Below are positions 8,967-18,460 of a stretch of DNA of 64,000 nt, in pieces; position 1 is the first letter of the stretch, and every line of letters begins with the position of its first letter. Both the position numbers and the translations under genes were made by a program. The notes beneath the pieces were generated by a model. That model was not told where the DNA came from, ran no database searches, and saw only the letters and a program-made list of their open reading frames with translations. This DNA comes from DATNPH01 sp036703315 (lineage in GTDB: Bacteria > Cyanobacteriota > Cyanobacteriia > Cyanobacteriales > Coleofasciculaceae), in contig DATNPH010000215.1 in NCBI GenBank assembly GCA_036703315.1, positions 14,405 to 78,404 of the forward strand. The letters run 5' to 3'.

Positions 8967-10235
8967 TTACTGTCTAAGCTTTTGATGACTTAGAATTTCC
9001 TGAACTTGACTCACCAGTCTTTGGCGATATAAATTCCAACTAAGTTGTTCAGCTCTCTGGCGAGCAGCGTGACCCATTTCAGCTAGTTCCAAAGGATGAC
9101 GATAGCACCACTCTAGTTTTTCTTTAAGTACTTCTACATTCCGAATCGGTATAATAAAGCCCTCCTTAGCATCTGTAACAATATCAGAACCACCAGCGTT
9201 AGGCGTGGTAATTAGGGGAATTCCACAAGCCATTGCCTCTAACTGTACTAGGGCAAGTCCTTCAACTAGAGAAGGAATAACTAGAATATTTGCAGAGCTA
9301 TAGTAGTTGTTTAATGAGGCATGAGGTAAAGAGGGAATATAACGAATTCCCTCTGTGTATTGGTTTAGCCAGCCTTCTGGAAATTCGTTAATCCCTACTA
9401 ACATTAACTCTGCCTTAGGAAGACTTAATTCCTGCCAAGCTTGTAGTAAGTAGTGAACGCCTTTGCGTGGTCCCACACGACCTACAAATAATACTCGAAA
9501 AACTTTGTCTACTTTAGGTTGGGGGTGAAAATAGTCCACTGGTGCCCCAAATGGAATTACACTGATAATTTCCTGTTTTATGCCAGCATCAAGTAATGAA
9601 CTCTGTACAAATGAAGAGGGAACAAAGATGTGATCGGCAAGTTTAATTTCCTGTTCTTTACGCTCAAGCTTCCACATCGGTTCTTGAGTTGCCTGCAATG
9701 CCGAAGCTAGTTCAGGAAATCGTTCTGCTTCTTCTTGATGGATATCTCGACTGGTGGGATAAAAGACAATTGGCAGATCGTACAAGCAAAGAATACTCTG
9801 CTGTTTTGCTGTACAAAATGTGGTAGCTGCCCCATCTTCATAAGCATAGATAGCATCGATATTTTGAAGATGATGCGAGGCGACATGATGATCTAGTGAG
9901 GCATAAACCCAATCAACCAATCCTTGATAACTGAAATTCAAGCGACGATATAAACTTGTTTTTACTAGCAAAAGTCGCATGGCTTCCTGCCAGGGATGTA
10001 TCCGCATCCGCACATCTTTGGGAGGAATCCAGGTTCTTCGTCCTAATTCCTGAATAACAGAGTTTCTAATTGGCTGGGGCAGTAGATTTAGGTAGCGTGA
10101 CAAAGAGCTTTCTGGCTCATAGGCAATAGTGGTAATGATTTCCTGAAGTAAGCCGACTTCCGAAAAAGCGATCGCTGCCTGACGCGAAAATGGATTACCT
10201 GTAGGGTGAATTAGAGAAATACGAGGATAGAGCAT
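8967..10235 (-). CDS. Family 4 glycosyltransferase
   Basis: A 422-residue protein with a long N-terminal acceptor domain containing IYAYEDGAATTF and IFVPSSFVQSSLLDAGI, followed by a GT4 donor domain. Diagnostic stretches are RVLFVGRVGPRKGVHYLLQA, SANILVIPSLVEGLALVQLE and AMACGIPLITTPNAGGSD, near residues 255-365. The start ATG lies inside the end of the upstream membrane-protein gene (41-base overlap). The two are therefore almost certainly translated from one message. Predicted to act at the cytoplasmic face during glycan assembly. Confidence 0.9.
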   Translation of the reverse strand: MLYPRISLIHPTGNPFSRQAAIAFSEVGLLQEIITTIAYEPESSLSRYLNLLPQPIRNSVIQELGRRTWIPPKDVRMRIHPWQEAMRLLLVKTSLYRRLNFSYQGLVDWVYASLDHHVASHHLQNIDAIYAYEDGAATTFCTAKQQSILCLYDLPIVFYPTSRDIHQEEAERFPELASALQATQEPMWKLERKEQEIKLADHIFVPSSFVQSSLLDAGIKQEIISVIPFGAPVDYFHPQPKVDKVFRVLFVGRVGPRKGVHYLLQAWQELSLPKAELMLVGINEFPEGWLNQYTEGIRYIPSLPHASLNNYYSSANILVIPSLVEGLALVQLEAMACGIPLITTPNAGGSDIVTDAKEGFIIPIRNVEVLKEKLEWCYRHPLELAEMGHAARQRAEQLSWNLYRQRLVSQVQEILSHQKLRQ

Positions 10236-11601
10236 CTTCCTGCAAAAGTTGTTGTTCTCGTTGCCAGTTCTCTATTTGCTCCAGTTGAGGTAGCAAAAAT
10301 ATCCAGCTGCTGAGGAACCAGTAGTAAACGGCAAAAGTTGGGGCAAAAACTAGAAAACCATTGATTTGGATTGCCTGGATGAGAAAAGCAGTAATTGCTA
10401 GGTTTTGCAAGAATGGTCTTTTTAATTTCCAAGAGGTATATAAAAGTCCGATTATAATACCCACTCTCATGCTGTACCAGAAAAGGAAGCCAATGGGACC
10501 TAGTTCCAAGGCAATTCTGCCCATTTCTGCTTCAAAAGGAACTGGAATCGGTTCACCAGCTTGCAAATCTAGAACTCTGCGAAGAAGAGGGGCAGCTTGG
10601 TGTGTAGCACCAGTGCCATAACCATCAAGTTGTTTGTACTGAATAAAGTCAAAAGGCTCTAGGAAACTGAGCGAAACGCGCCCAGATACGTCTCGGTAAG
10701 ATGTGGTACGAAGCCAAAACGCATTGATGGCTGGGCGAAACCAGATGGTAGCAGCAATAGTAACGATTAGGACAGGCAGTATTAACTGCTTAATCAGACG
10801 CAGTACGCTTTCAGGATTAGTAAATCCTTTGATACCAAAGTAAAAAGCCACAAATAAAACTTCAGCAAAAACAGTACCACGAGAGCCAGTCATTAACGAG
10901 TTAACACTAACTAAGAATAGTTCAATAATAGAGAGTAACCGCCATACCTGAGGCTGTTTTACTGAAAGCATAGGTATCAGTAAACCGAAGCATACTATTA
11001 GGTAGATTCCATAGCCACTGATGTAGGAAAAAGTCCCTGTAATTCTTACAATTGCGTTGACGCCAAAGGTTACTACAGCTTGCGCTTCTTCATTAGAATA
11101 TTTGTTAATAAAGCTTGAAGCCGGACTCAAGAATTGAACAACACCAATGAGTCCAACCGGGATAGTAAGCAAAAGATGCGATCGCAGAAACTTGTATAGC
11201 TCGTCTTCTGATTGAAACAGAGCAGCTAACATCCAGATTAAGGGAATATACAAAAGATAGGCCCTCAAGCCAAAGATTCCTACAAAAGGTGACCCTAAGC
11301 TCGGATTAAATACCTGAAATACACACCAGCCAATGGCAATAAAAATCAAAAAATTGATAATCTTGCCTTTAGGGATTAGTCTTCTATCAGTAGCTGAGAA
11401 CCCATAAAAATTAAAATAGGCTCCAAGCAGGACAATTTCTTTCAAAAAATAAATCATCTCGCTAGCTTGAGGGACTATCCATTTCCGTAGGGCACCCTCA
11501 ATAACTAGAAGAAAAAAGACAGCTTTGACAGTACGTCGCCAATTGAGAGCTGAGAAACAAAAGATAATTACACAAGCTACTAGAGCAATTAACAGTTTCA
11601 A
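10195..11601 (-). CDS. Polytopic membrane protein, O-antigen ligase/polymerase-like
   Basis: This 468-residue protein has many hydrophobic spans, from LIALVACVIIFCFSALNW at the N-terminus to FLVFAPTFAVYYWFLSSW near the C-terminus. A large hydrophilic loop lies around residues 300-355, as in Wzy polymerases and WaaL-type ligases. Short pieces such as LMTGSRGTVFAEV match the family's 'SRG' region. The start is TTG at 11601: a strong AAGGAG lies seven bases upstream, and the nearby ATG is out of frame and stops after two codons. In the cluster it could polymerise repeat units or ligate the glycan to a carrier. The ABC exporter present makes a periplasmic ligase role the more natural reading. Confidence 0.75.
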   Translation of the reverse strand: MKLLIALVACVIIFCFSALNWRRTVKAVFFLLVIEGALRKWIVPQASEMIYFLKEIVLLGAYFNFYGFSATDRRLIPKGKIINFLIFIAIGWCVFQVFNPSLGSPFVGIFGLRAYLLYIPLIWMLAALFQSEDELYKFLRSHLLLTIPVGLIGVVQFLSPASSFINKYSNEEAQAVVTFGVNAIVRITGTFSYISGYGIYLIVCFGLLIPMLSVKQPQVWRLLSIIELFLVSVNSLMTGSRGTVFAEVLFVAFYFGIKGFTNPESVLRLIKQLILPVLIVTIAATIWFRPAINAFWLRTTSYRDVSGRVSLSFLEPFDFIQYKQLDGYGTGATHQAAPLLRRVLDLQAGEPIPVPFEAEMGRIALELGPIGFLFWYSMRVGIIIGLLYTSWKLKRPFLQNLAITAFLIQAIQINGFLVFAPTFAVYYWFLSSWIFLLPQLEQIENWQREQQLLQEDALSSYFSNSPYR

Positions 11602-11628
11602 TGCATAACTCCTTTGAACATCCCTAGG

Positions 11629-12303
11629 TTAATTTATGGGTTCAGCAATAGTCAGAAGTGAGGGATAGTTCTTTTTTAAGAAGCTTAGCCAATAGGCAAT
11701 TTTAACAGACTGATTCTGAGATGTTATTGCTCCAAGCGTGTTTAATAGGAAAGGACCATAGAGTTTAGTTTGATGAACAGGACGCCAACCACAGTGAAAT
11801 AAAAGATTAGTAATAGTCTGAAATGTCCAGCATTGAAAATGTTGATTAGAGTCAGGTTCTAGCCTTGGCTTTAGATCTACTTCTACTGGAAGAATTAAAA
11901 TTAATTTTCCCTCAGGTTTAAGATATCGGTGAAAATTTTCCAACTCGGCTGCTGGTGTTGGAGAATGTTCAAGTGAATGAGATGATAGTAAAAAATCAAA
12001 ATGATGTTGCGGGATATCTTCTATACGGTTTAAAGCATTTCTACCCTGTTGTAGAAGATAGTTTACAGCATACTCAGAATAATCAAAGAATGTCACCTTT
12101 GAAAGGGATGCTGAGACCTGTCCTAAACCGCAACCATAATCTAAAATAGAAAGTTCAGTATTAAGATTGTTTCGATGAAAAATTGCTTCTTTCCAGTAGA
12201 TAGAAAGCAGTTCATAGTATTTTTTGTTCTCAAAAACTCGCGAGTAATGAGTTAGGTAATAATTTTTATTATAGGCTCCGACATCTTCCATAATATTCCT
12301 CAT
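11629..12303 (-). CDS. Class I SAM-dependent methyltransferase
   Basis: A 224-residue enzyme with LSILDYGCGLGQVSASL (SAM motif I), then FDFLLSSHSLEHSPTP and LKPEGKLILILPVEVD, the ordered motifs of the Methyltransf_11/23 group. The first 45 residues are Asn/Tyr-rich with a lysine or two. It lies 27 bases upstream of the membrane-protein gene and 29 bases downstream of a GT4 gene, all on the same strand. It probably methylates a hydroxyl or terminal sugar on the cluster's glycan, by analogy with end-capping methyltransferases of ABC-exported O-antigens. That assignment is inference. Confidence 0.82.
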   Translation of the reverse strand: MRNIMEDVGAYNKNYYLTHYSRVFENKKYYELLSIYWKEAIFHRNNLNTELSILDYGCGLGQVSASLSKVTFFDYSEYAVNYLLQQGRNALNRIEDIPQHHFDFLLSSHSLEHSPTPAAELENFHRYLKPEGKLILILPVEVDLKPRLEPDSNQHFQCWTFQTITNLLFHCGWRPVHQTKLYGPFLLNTLGAITSQNQSVKIAYWLSFLKKNYPSLLTIAEPIN

Positions 12304-12332
12304 TACTTACTGAGCTCTCTTTGATTACACTA

Positions 12333-13493
12333 CTAGTATTTAATCTTTTTTTTAGAAGTGAGATTATCTTGATGTTTTTCAGTTAAGTTTCTGTAGATTT
12401 CCACATATCTTTTTGTAAGTTCTACTTCATCAAAAATATTAACTTGGATAGCAGCATTTTCTAGTTGCTCTTTGGCTATAGACTCATCTGTAAGAAGTTT
12501 AATCATACACTCATAAAGTGACAAGCAATCTCCATTCTTGAATTTTAAGCCAGCATTCTCTACACATTCGGCATGTCCTCCAAATTCAGATACAATAAGA
12601 TTTTTACCAGCCGCTAACAATTCCAAGGCTACTCCTCCCATCGGTTCTTCCCAAACAGATGGAACAACAGCAATCTGGGATTGACCGATGACTTCCAGTA
12701 GCTTTGCGCCATATTTAGCGCCTAAAAAGAACACATTTTTGGTTAGATGTCGTTCTAACACTAGGTTTTCTAGAGCTGATTTTATAGTTCCATCACCGAC
12801 AATAGCCAGTGTTCTGTCTTGGTATTTAGGATTAGAAACTAATAAGTCAAATGCCCGTACTAGATCTGAAACACCTTTTTCACTGACTAAGCGACCAACG
12901 TAGATAAAATCATATTTTTTGGGTTCAATACTTCTTGCTATCTTGAACTTATCTAAGGGATAAGGAGTATAGGCTACAACTTGATTCTTTAATGGCTGTC
13001 GTCTGGCTACCCAGTGCGTAGCTGCAATATTCAAATCTACATTAGTAGCGACATAACGCCTAATAATTAATTTAACGGACTCTTTTAAAAAGTAAACTAT
13101 ACCTTTTTTATGAAGATGGTAAATTAAGGAAGCTAGAGGAGTCATAGGGGCGGGTTCGCCATCTACCCAACCTAATCCATCAACACAGGAAACCTGGTAG
13201 CCGTTGTGTGTCCAGATGAAAGGTTTATTGTTTAATTTTGCAAACGGAAACATTGCTACACTGGCACCGTTAGAATGCACTAAATCACATTGACGTGCTA
13301 ATTTAAAGCGCTCTCTCAAGGTTGGGCGTCGAACTACTCTGTAACTGTAGTTGTCTTCTTGATTGGAAGGCGTTTCTGTAATAACTATGCATTCATTTCC
13401 TAATCGAACAATGTTTTCAGCTAATGTAGCCGTGATGGTTTCAACACCACCGAGAGAAGGCCAGAATATAGAAGAGTAGAGCAAGATTCTCAT
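12333..13493 (-). CDS. Family 4 glycosyltransferase
   Basis: A 386-residue GT-B protein: N-terminal ILLYSSIFWPSLGGVETI with the glycine-rich acceptor loop. The donor domain has FIYVGRLVSEKGVSDLVRAF, LAIVGDGTIKSALE and AVVPSVWEEPMGGVALELLA, an EX7E variant, followed by GKNLIVSEFGGHAE. These are diagnostic for retaining GT4 enzymes. Composition is AT-rich, and the C-terminal tail is unusually lysine-rich. Most similar in layout to other cytoplasmic capsule transferases; the donor is not identifiable. Confidence 0.9.
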   Translation of the reverse strand: MRILLYSSIFWPSLGGVETITATLAENIVRLGNECIVITETPSNQEDNYSYRVVRRPTLRERFKLARQCDLVHSNGASVAMFPFAKLNNKPFIWTHNGYQVSCVDGLGWVDGEPAPMTPLASLIYHLHKKGIVYFLKESVKLIIRRYVATNVDLNIAATHWVARRQPLKNQVVAYTPYPLDKFKIARSIEPKKYDFIYVGRLVSEKGVSDLVRAFDLLVSNPKYQDRTLAIVGDGTIKSALENLVLERHLTKNVFFLGAKYGAKLLEVIGQSQIAVVPSVWEEPMGGVALELLAAGKNLIVSEFGGHAECVENAGLKFKNGDCLSLYECMIKLLTDESIAKEQLENAAIQVNIFDEVELTKRYVEIYRNLTEKHQDNLTSKKKIKY

Positions 13494-13572
13494 GCCAATT
13501 TTTGTGCAATTGCTAATAATTTATCGTCATACTAATTTCCTTAAGTTGTTTTACTGAAACTATTCTATAGAA

Positions 13573-14331
13573 TCAAGTTGCAACATTTTCAAGGAAATCA
13601 TCTTGCAATTGGACAATATCTTTGGAAGTTAGATTGGGTTTCTGAAAATAATAGGCATCTTTATCAATTTGCACCAGCGTGATATCTTGGTTTAAGTTAC
13701 TTATAAATTCATCAGTTGCCAATCTACTTCCCTGAAAACAACCATAGTCATTTAATAGTACATAACCGCCAGGTTGAACTGATTCATAAAAGGTTTCTAA
13801 AGAGAGTTTAACGGGATTATAGAAATCACAATCAATATGTAGTAAAGCAATCTTAGTCCTTTCAGATTTAGGTAATGTATCCTCAAATAGCCCAACGACA
13901 ATCGTGTATTGCTCATCAGGGATACTTAAACGATGCATAATTCTTCGGGTTTGCTTTTCAGAACCAACGCAAGTGCCTTGGAGTGCTCTTGAATAATCAT
14001 CATCCTTATCAATAGCCTCTGGCATACCAGCAAAAGAATCATAAAGCCAAAGCTTACGCTCAAATTTGGAACGCCTTGCCTCGTAGCCTAAGACGCCAGC
14101 GCTACCTCCACGATAAACACCACACTCGACGAAATCGCCAGGCACTTCTTCCCGTTCTAATCGCTGCGCTAATTCTTGGAGGAAAAATAGATTGATGTTA
14201 GAGAGGAGGGAGTGAGGACGTACTGTTTTAAAGGGTTTTGGAAAGCCGAAGTACCGAATATCATAAGCGAGTTCCAGCAGGAACTGGGGTAATATTCTGT
14301 ACACAATAGCTTTGGTAGATTGCCTTAACAT
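13573..14331 (-). CDS. TylF/MycF-family sugar O-methyltransferase
   Basis: A 252-residue protein with the family hallmarks: GDFVECGVYRGGSAGVL (SAM loop), LWLYDSFAGMPE, and a metal-site segment ALLHIDCDFYNPVKLSLE followed by GGYVLLNDYGCF. TylF and MycF are Mg-dependent enzymes that methylate deoxysugar hydroxyls, which fits methylation of a sugar residue in the cluster's glycan. The aspartates of HIDCD and NDYG that would hold the metal are present. It is separated from its neighbours by 61 and 79 bases. The gap on the right holds a HIP1-containing inverted repeat next to the following gene's stop. Confidence 0.88.
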   Translation of the reverse strand: MLRQSTKAIVYRILPQFLLELAYDIRYFGFPKPFKTVRPHSLLSNINLFFLQELAQRLEREEVPGDFVECGVYRGGSAGVLGYEARRSKFERKLWLYDSFAGMPEAIDKDDDYSRALQGTCVGSEKQTRRIMHRLSIPDEQYTIVVGLFEDTLPKSERTKIALLHIDCDFYNPVKLSLETFYESVQPGGYVLLNDYGCFQGSRLATDEFISNLNQDITLVQIDKDAYYFQKPNLTSKDIVQLQDDFLENVAT

Positions 14332-14392
14332 TAGGATAATAATGACCGAGTTAGATTATTCACGTTTTAATGTAGTTTATTAGTGATGGCGC

Positions 14393-15082
14393 TTATGTGC
14401 TTCGCTTCGCGATCGCTAATAAATTATCACTATACCGAAGCCCCCTGAGCAGTCCTCCTGAAATGGTTTGCCAATAAACCCAAGGAATTTTGGGAATACC
14501 GCCAACATTGGTAAAGACAAAGTCTGGCTTAGAAAATCCAGTTTCACTGAGAATGCGCTCAATGTCTTTGCGCAGCAATGCTGTGATGTGTGCTGGATAG
14601 CACGTATCGCTGAAAGCAACAAAATGCCCTCGTAATAGAAGAGCAAACAAAGACCGCCAACTTTCATTATTCGGTGTGCTAAAAATAAGAGTGCCCCCAG
14701 GACGGAGTAAGCGAAACCATTCTCTCGCAACGGCTCTAGGATTTTCCAGATGTTCGATTACCTCAGCTGAAACGATAACATCGAAGCTTTGAGGAGGAAG
14801 AGCGAGAGCTTCATTAAGATCCCAACTGAGCCATTGAATAGATTCATCAATTCCGTCAGGACGCGACATCAGGTCAATAGCCGTAATGCGGCTAAAGCGA
14901 TCTAATGCTTGAAGACGCTGTGTCAGATTTCCCGTACCCGCACCAAAATCTAGAATCTCCCCCTTGAGGTCAAGCTGTGTCAATATCTGCTCAAACACCG
15001 TGTAGACTGCCTCATTGCTAATGCCACAACTGGCAACTGAGGCGAGTTGACGCTGGACTTTGAGAGCTTGATTGATACTCAA
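14393..15082 (-). CDS. Class I SAM-dependent methyltransferase
   Basis: A 229-residue methyltransferase with ILDFGAGTGNLTQRL (motif I), ITAIDLMSRPDG (acidic strand 2), FDVIVSAEVIEHLENP and LRPGGTLIFSTPNNES. The start codon is TTG at 15082, with GGGAGA nine bases upstream; no in-frame ATG occurs until well inside the SAM domain. The C-terminus (residues 180-229) resembles the extra helical part found in ubiquinone- or glycan-modifying members. The final codons overlap a HIP1-rich repeat, so the last residues may have been altered by repeat insertion. Acceptor unknown. Confidence 0.82.
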   Translation of the reverse strand: MSINQALKVQRQLASVASCGISNEAVYTVFEQILTQLDLKGEILDFGAGTGNLTQRLQALDRFSRITAIDLMSRPDGIDESIQWLSWDLNEALALPPQSFDVIVSAEVIEHLENPRAVAREWFRLLRPGGTLIFSTPNNESWRSLFALLLRGHFVAFSDTCYPAHITALLRKDIERILSETGFSKPDFVFTNVGGIPKIPWVYWQTISGGLLRGLRYSDNLLAIAKRST

Positions 15083-15138
15083 TTACTTTGTCTCCCAAGC
15101 TTCGTAGCGGTAAGTCAATGGGCAGAAATAAATATCAC

Positions 15139-15510
15139 TCATGCTGCTATTCGTAAAAGCTGTTCTACAGTATTCACTAAATTTTGGGGGTGAGAAAACT
15201 TAGACACGTAAGCATCAGCACCTTGCTTGTTACCCCAGTAGAAATCCCATACTTCGCTCTTCGTGGAGAGCATAACTACAGCTATCTTCTGAGTTTTTAT
15301 GTCTCGTTTCAGGCGACGGCAGAGTTCATAGCCGTTCATCCGAGGCATGACGATGTCCAGAATCACAACATCAGGATACTGACTCTGAAGCAGTTCTAGT
15401 GCTTCGACGCCATCACCCGCCAAAATGACAGTTAGCCCTATTCTATTGAGGAGTTCTCTCATCATCTCTCGTTGGGTGAGGCTATCTTCCACAATTAAAA
15501 CTGTACTCAT
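15139..15510 (-). CDS. Stand-alone CheY-like response regulator
   Basis: A single receiver domain of 123 residues: VLIVEDSLTQREMM (acid pocket), DVVILDIVMPRMNG with the phosphoacceptor Asp, AVVMLSTKSE with the switch Thr/Ser, and AYVSKFSHP with the conserved Lys. No output domain follows. It resembles PixH/PilH-type regulators that cyanobacteria use in phototaxis and type IV pilus control. The frame reaches a GTG at 15537, but ATG at 15510 is preceded by a purine-rich AGGTAGAG and starts exactly at the family's first strand. It lies among glycan genes on the same strand, with no kinase next to it. Confidence 0.87.
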   Translation of the reverse strand: MSTVLIVEDSLTQREMMRELLNRIGLTVILAGDGVEALELLQSQYPDVVILDIVMPRMNGYELCRRLKRDIKTQKIAVVMLSTKSEVWDFYWGNKQGADAYVSKFSHPQNLVNTVEQLLRIAA

Positions 15511-15905
15511 ATTCTCTACCTGACGAGTAAACTTCACCTAGTGATCCAAGTATTAAAAGCTGATTTTTTTGTTCGTGTATACGTCACGTTTGAATTGTTT
15601 GCATTCGTCCTATTTTTACCCAAAAAACATATTAGTAAGACAATTGTGAAGTTTAAGTAAAGAAAAGCTAAAAAGCATGAGGGAGAACAGTTTTACTTAA
15701 AGAAGTGGAGGGGAAAGCTTCGCCGCCTACAACTATCTAATAGCTGCAAGCTATAGCGATTCCTCAAACTGCTTTAGTGATTTCACAAGTGTCGAAGCCT
15801 AGTAGATTAGAAACTTCTTAGTATCCGTTTCTCCAGCCTTCGGATTCATCAGTGAGATCAATCCAAAATCGAATAGACTGCAAACCTATGTTTAGTTATA
15901 CCCAC
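15511..15905. other. Intergenic gap without a gene
   Basis: About 395 bases hold no convincing ORF. A small perfect hairpin, ATAGCT-GCA-AGCTAT, lies at about 15749-15763 next to GC-rich repeat-like sequence (TTCGCCGCC). The promoter of the response regulator probably lies in the left half. Confidence 0.5.
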
Positions 15906-16982
15906 TTACTTTTGATTTCCTAGCAGGCTGGCAAAAGTTTTAGCGTGTATCGGTAGGTTATGGGATTGGTACCAGGCATAGGCATTAGTTGCGATCGCCT
16001 GTAACTCATGCCTAGGCTTTGGGTCATCTGGCATCCAGTAATGTTTTCCCCCCTCTAAGCCATCTAATGGCAAAGTGCTGTATCGAGGGCTGATGGGAAG
16101 CAATCCGTGAGCGCAGTAAGCCGCAAAGATGGTAGATTTACCAAGATAGTCAGGGTGGTAGTCGAAGAATCCTGCTAAAGAATTTAATAGGATGTTGCTG
16201 ATTTCGGTAGCAGATTGTTGCCCAAGTTCCACGATAGGCACACCATTAACGCTTGATAATCCTAGACTCACTGATGGTCCGACATCCCAGATTTCCTCAA
16301 TTCCTAAACATTGACAAATCTGGCTCAGTTGAGCGAAGGATTCTCGATAAACCCGTAGTCGGTTGCTAGGACTACCAAAGACTACGACGCGCGGCTTACG
16401 CTGTGCCAGCGGTAACACCTGCTCAGGTTCTCCGATAGTTGAAAAGACTGGTAAAGGGAGGATTTGAGTTTGTTTGCCGAGACTCAGCTTATACAAAAGT
16501 TTAGCGTAGCCCTGGCGGCTGGTGAGAGTGCGATCGCTCAACTTCGCCAGACGAGCTGCTAAGTTTCTTTGTAGGGGCGATAACCAAAAAGAACTTGTCC
16601 ATGGAGGTCGTCCATAGGCATAGACTTCATGAAACATGGTGACTAAGGATCGCTCGATATTTGCACCTTGCCAACGTTGCAAGCCATCCACTAACCAGAT
16701 TGGACATCCTCGCTTAGCATAGCCATAACCCACATAATGCAGCAGGACTGGGGTTGCCGACTCACTGGGTAGCACTGATAATAAGGCATTGGCAGAACAG
16801 GCACTTACTTGAGCGATCGCAAATCCTTCAATTTGCCTTGCTCCAGCCCATTTTGGGTCACCGACAATAAAATGCGTTTCTATCTCGAAATTCTGACGCA
16901 ATCTGCGAGCTAAATGCAGAGCATAGTCACCCACGCCATCAATTGCAGGAGGAAGACTGGTGATTATAGTGGTTACTCGCAT
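15906..16982 (-). CDS. Glycosyltransferase, GT-B-like
   Basis: This 358-residue protein starts with TTIITSLPPAIDGVGDYALH, an N-terminal GT4-like strand with the GVGDYA acceptor loop. A weaker C-terminal half has VVVFGSPSNRLRVY and FFDYHPDYLGKSTIFAAYCAHG. The usual EX7E motif is not obvious; KSTIFAAYCAHGLLPI sits at its place. It could therefore be a divergent transferase or an inactive paralogue. It lies 55 bases after the FkbM gene on the same strand and belongs to the cluster by position. Confidence 0.7.
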   Translation of the reverse strand: MRVTTIITSLPPAIDGVGDYALHLARRLRQNFEIETHFIVGDPKWAGARQIEGFAIAQVSACSANALLSVLPSESATPVLLHYVGYGYAKRGCPIWLVDGLQRWQGANIERSLVTMFHEVYAYGRPPWTSSFWLSPLQRNLAARLAKLSDRTLTSRQGYAKLLYKLSLGKQTQILPLPVFSTIGEPEQVLPLAQRKPRVVVFGSPSNRLRVYRESFAQLSQICQCLGIEEIWDVGPSVSLGLSSVNGVPIVELGQQSATEISNILLNSLAGFFDYHPDYLGKSTIFAAYCAHGLLPISPRYSTLPLDGLEGGKHYWMPDDPKPRHELQAIATNAYAWYQSHNLPIHAKTFASLLGNQK

Positions 16983-17037
16983 CGTTAGTAATTAGTCATT
17001 AGCTAAGACCAGAGAGGGATTCCATACTCTGAAATTT

Positions 17038-17856
17038 TTATTCGATCGTGGCATACCACTGTTCTGGACCTAAGCTTTTAAGGGAATATCCATAGTCGCG
17101 AAGTAGAGTTTGCGCCTCTTCCGGTTCAATGTTGAGAGCTGACATCCGAACAAGATTCTCTTCAAAAAAGATGTGGTGGATTTTATGCGATCGCAACAAC
17201 TGCTCTGCTCCCTGAAGCACCCAGGTATCTGCACCTTCCACATCTATTTTTAGAACCTCAATATAGTCATTCTGGCTGTTTAAGAAAACCTCATCCAGTG
17301 AAACAACAGGTACCTGAATTTCCCCCTTCTCCCTATCAACTAACAATCCTCCCCAGCTACTCTGTTCCTCTGGTCCCAACATAAAGGGTAAGCTTCCCCG
17401 CTCCTTCCCTACCGCTGTTTGCTGTACATCTACTTGAGCCTCCAGTCCATTATTGATTAAATTCAGTTTAAGGGCAGGAAAATTTCTGGGAGAGGCTTCA
17501 AAGGCAACAACTCGGTTCTTAGAGTTTGCAGCCGCCCAAATACAGGAGTAATAGCCATAATTTGCCCCTACGTCAATCATCAAACCACCCGTCTTTGCAA
17601 GTTGTGCAATTCGACGCGATGGTAATAGTTCGGAGAATCCTAGAAAGGCAATCTGTTTATGACTGATGTCTGTCGGCATCAGCTTTAATGAAACATTAGG
17701 AGCAAACTCTAGAGAGGCATGCTCAAAGATAGCGGAAAATGAATTTTTCTGGTGATAAAGCTTCCAAAACAACTTTTCTCTTAACCATAGTGGTTTAATC
17801 TTCATTAACCGAGGTCGATGGTTTATTACCGGAATCGTTTCTTTCAAGTTTTGCAT
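17038..17856 (-). CDS. FkbM-family methyltransferase
   Basis: A 272-residue protein with the FkbM core near residues 90-235: GLMIDVGANYGYYSCIWAA, VVAFEASPRNFPALKLNL, then VVSLDEVF and YIEVLKIDVEGADTWVLQGA, which carries the family's KIDVEG signature. FkbM enzymes transfer methyl groups to hydroxyls on polyketides and sugars. The N-terminal 80 residues are a basic, aromatic extension not needed for the fold. It is followed 55 bases on by a glycosyltransferase and preceded 24 bases upstream by the acetyltransferase gene, all in one direction. Confidence 0.9.
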   Translation of the reverse strand: MQNLKETIPVINHRPRLMKIKPLWLREKLFWKLYHQKNSFSAIFEHASLEFAPNVSLKLMPTDISHKQIAFLGFSELLPSRRIAQLAKTGGLMIDVGANYGYYSCIWAAANSKNRVVAFEASPRNFPALKLNLINNGLEAQVDVQQTAVGKERGSLPFMLGPEEQSSWGGLLVDREKGEIQVPVVSLDEVFLNSQNDYIEVLKIDVEGADTWVLQGAEQLLRSHKIHHIFFEENLVRMSALNIEPEEAQTLLRDYGYSLKSLGPEQWYATIE

Positions 17857-17880
17857 TACTTCTTATAGTGATAGAAATAA

Positions 17881-18450
17881 TTAGGAAAATAACCGATGAT
17901 AACTAGCACTATAGTCTAAGTCAGAGCGCCGATTCCCTATAGGTTTAGCCGGCACACCAGCAACAATTGTGAATGGAGCAACATCTTTTGTTACCACTGC
18001 ACCGGCTGCTATGACAGAACCCTTACCTAGAGTTACTCCAGGTAAAATCATTGCTCGTGTCCCAACAAAGACATAATCTTCAATAGTTACAGGACTAACG
18101 CCTCCTGAAAAATCAGGGCTTTGTGGGTAATGATCAGCTGTTAAGATACATACCTCAGCCGAAATCGAAACGCTGTCACCAATCGTGATAAAACCTCGAT
18201 TATCCAAGCGACATTTTTGATTAATAGTACTATTTTTACCTAGTTTAAAGTTTTTTTTTGCATCAAACCAGGCATCCATAAAAATATAACTAGCCGTGCC
18301 AATTTGTAGCCCAAGACAATAACGATAGAAAGATAAACGTATAAAATGGAAGGGAATATGAGCGACTACACGATTAGTGAGATACAGAAGACCATCGAAA
18401 TAAATTCGCTTTACTGTATTGAGCCAGAATATGTAGTTTACTTTGTACAT
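17881..18450 (-). CDS. Left-handed beta-helix O-acetyltransferase (WcaF-like)
   Basis: A 189-residue acyltransferase of the hexapeptide-repeat superfamily. From residue 65 it shows repeating I-G-x-x-x hexads (for example INQKCRLDNRGFITIGDSVS and VTLGKGSVIAAGAVVTKDVA). The putative catalytic His is in ILTADHYPQ, and the end AGVPAKPIGNR is diagnostic. The ~60-residue N-terminal part is helical and aromatic. WcaF/WbbJ-like enzymes put acetyl groups from acetyl-CoA on capsule sugars, so the exported glycan is probably both acetylated and methylated. Confidence 0.9.
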   Translation of the reverse strand: MYKVNYIFWLNTVKRIYFDGLLYLTNRVVAHIPFHFIRLSFYRYCLGLQIGTASYIFMDAWFDAKKNFKLGKNSTINQKCRLDNRGFITIGDSVSISAEVCILTADHYPQSPDFSGGVSPVTIEDYVFVGTRAMILPGVTLGKGSVIAAGAVVTKDVAPFTIVAGVPAKPIGNRRSDLDYSASYHRLFS

Positions 18451-18460
18451 GGTCTACAGT

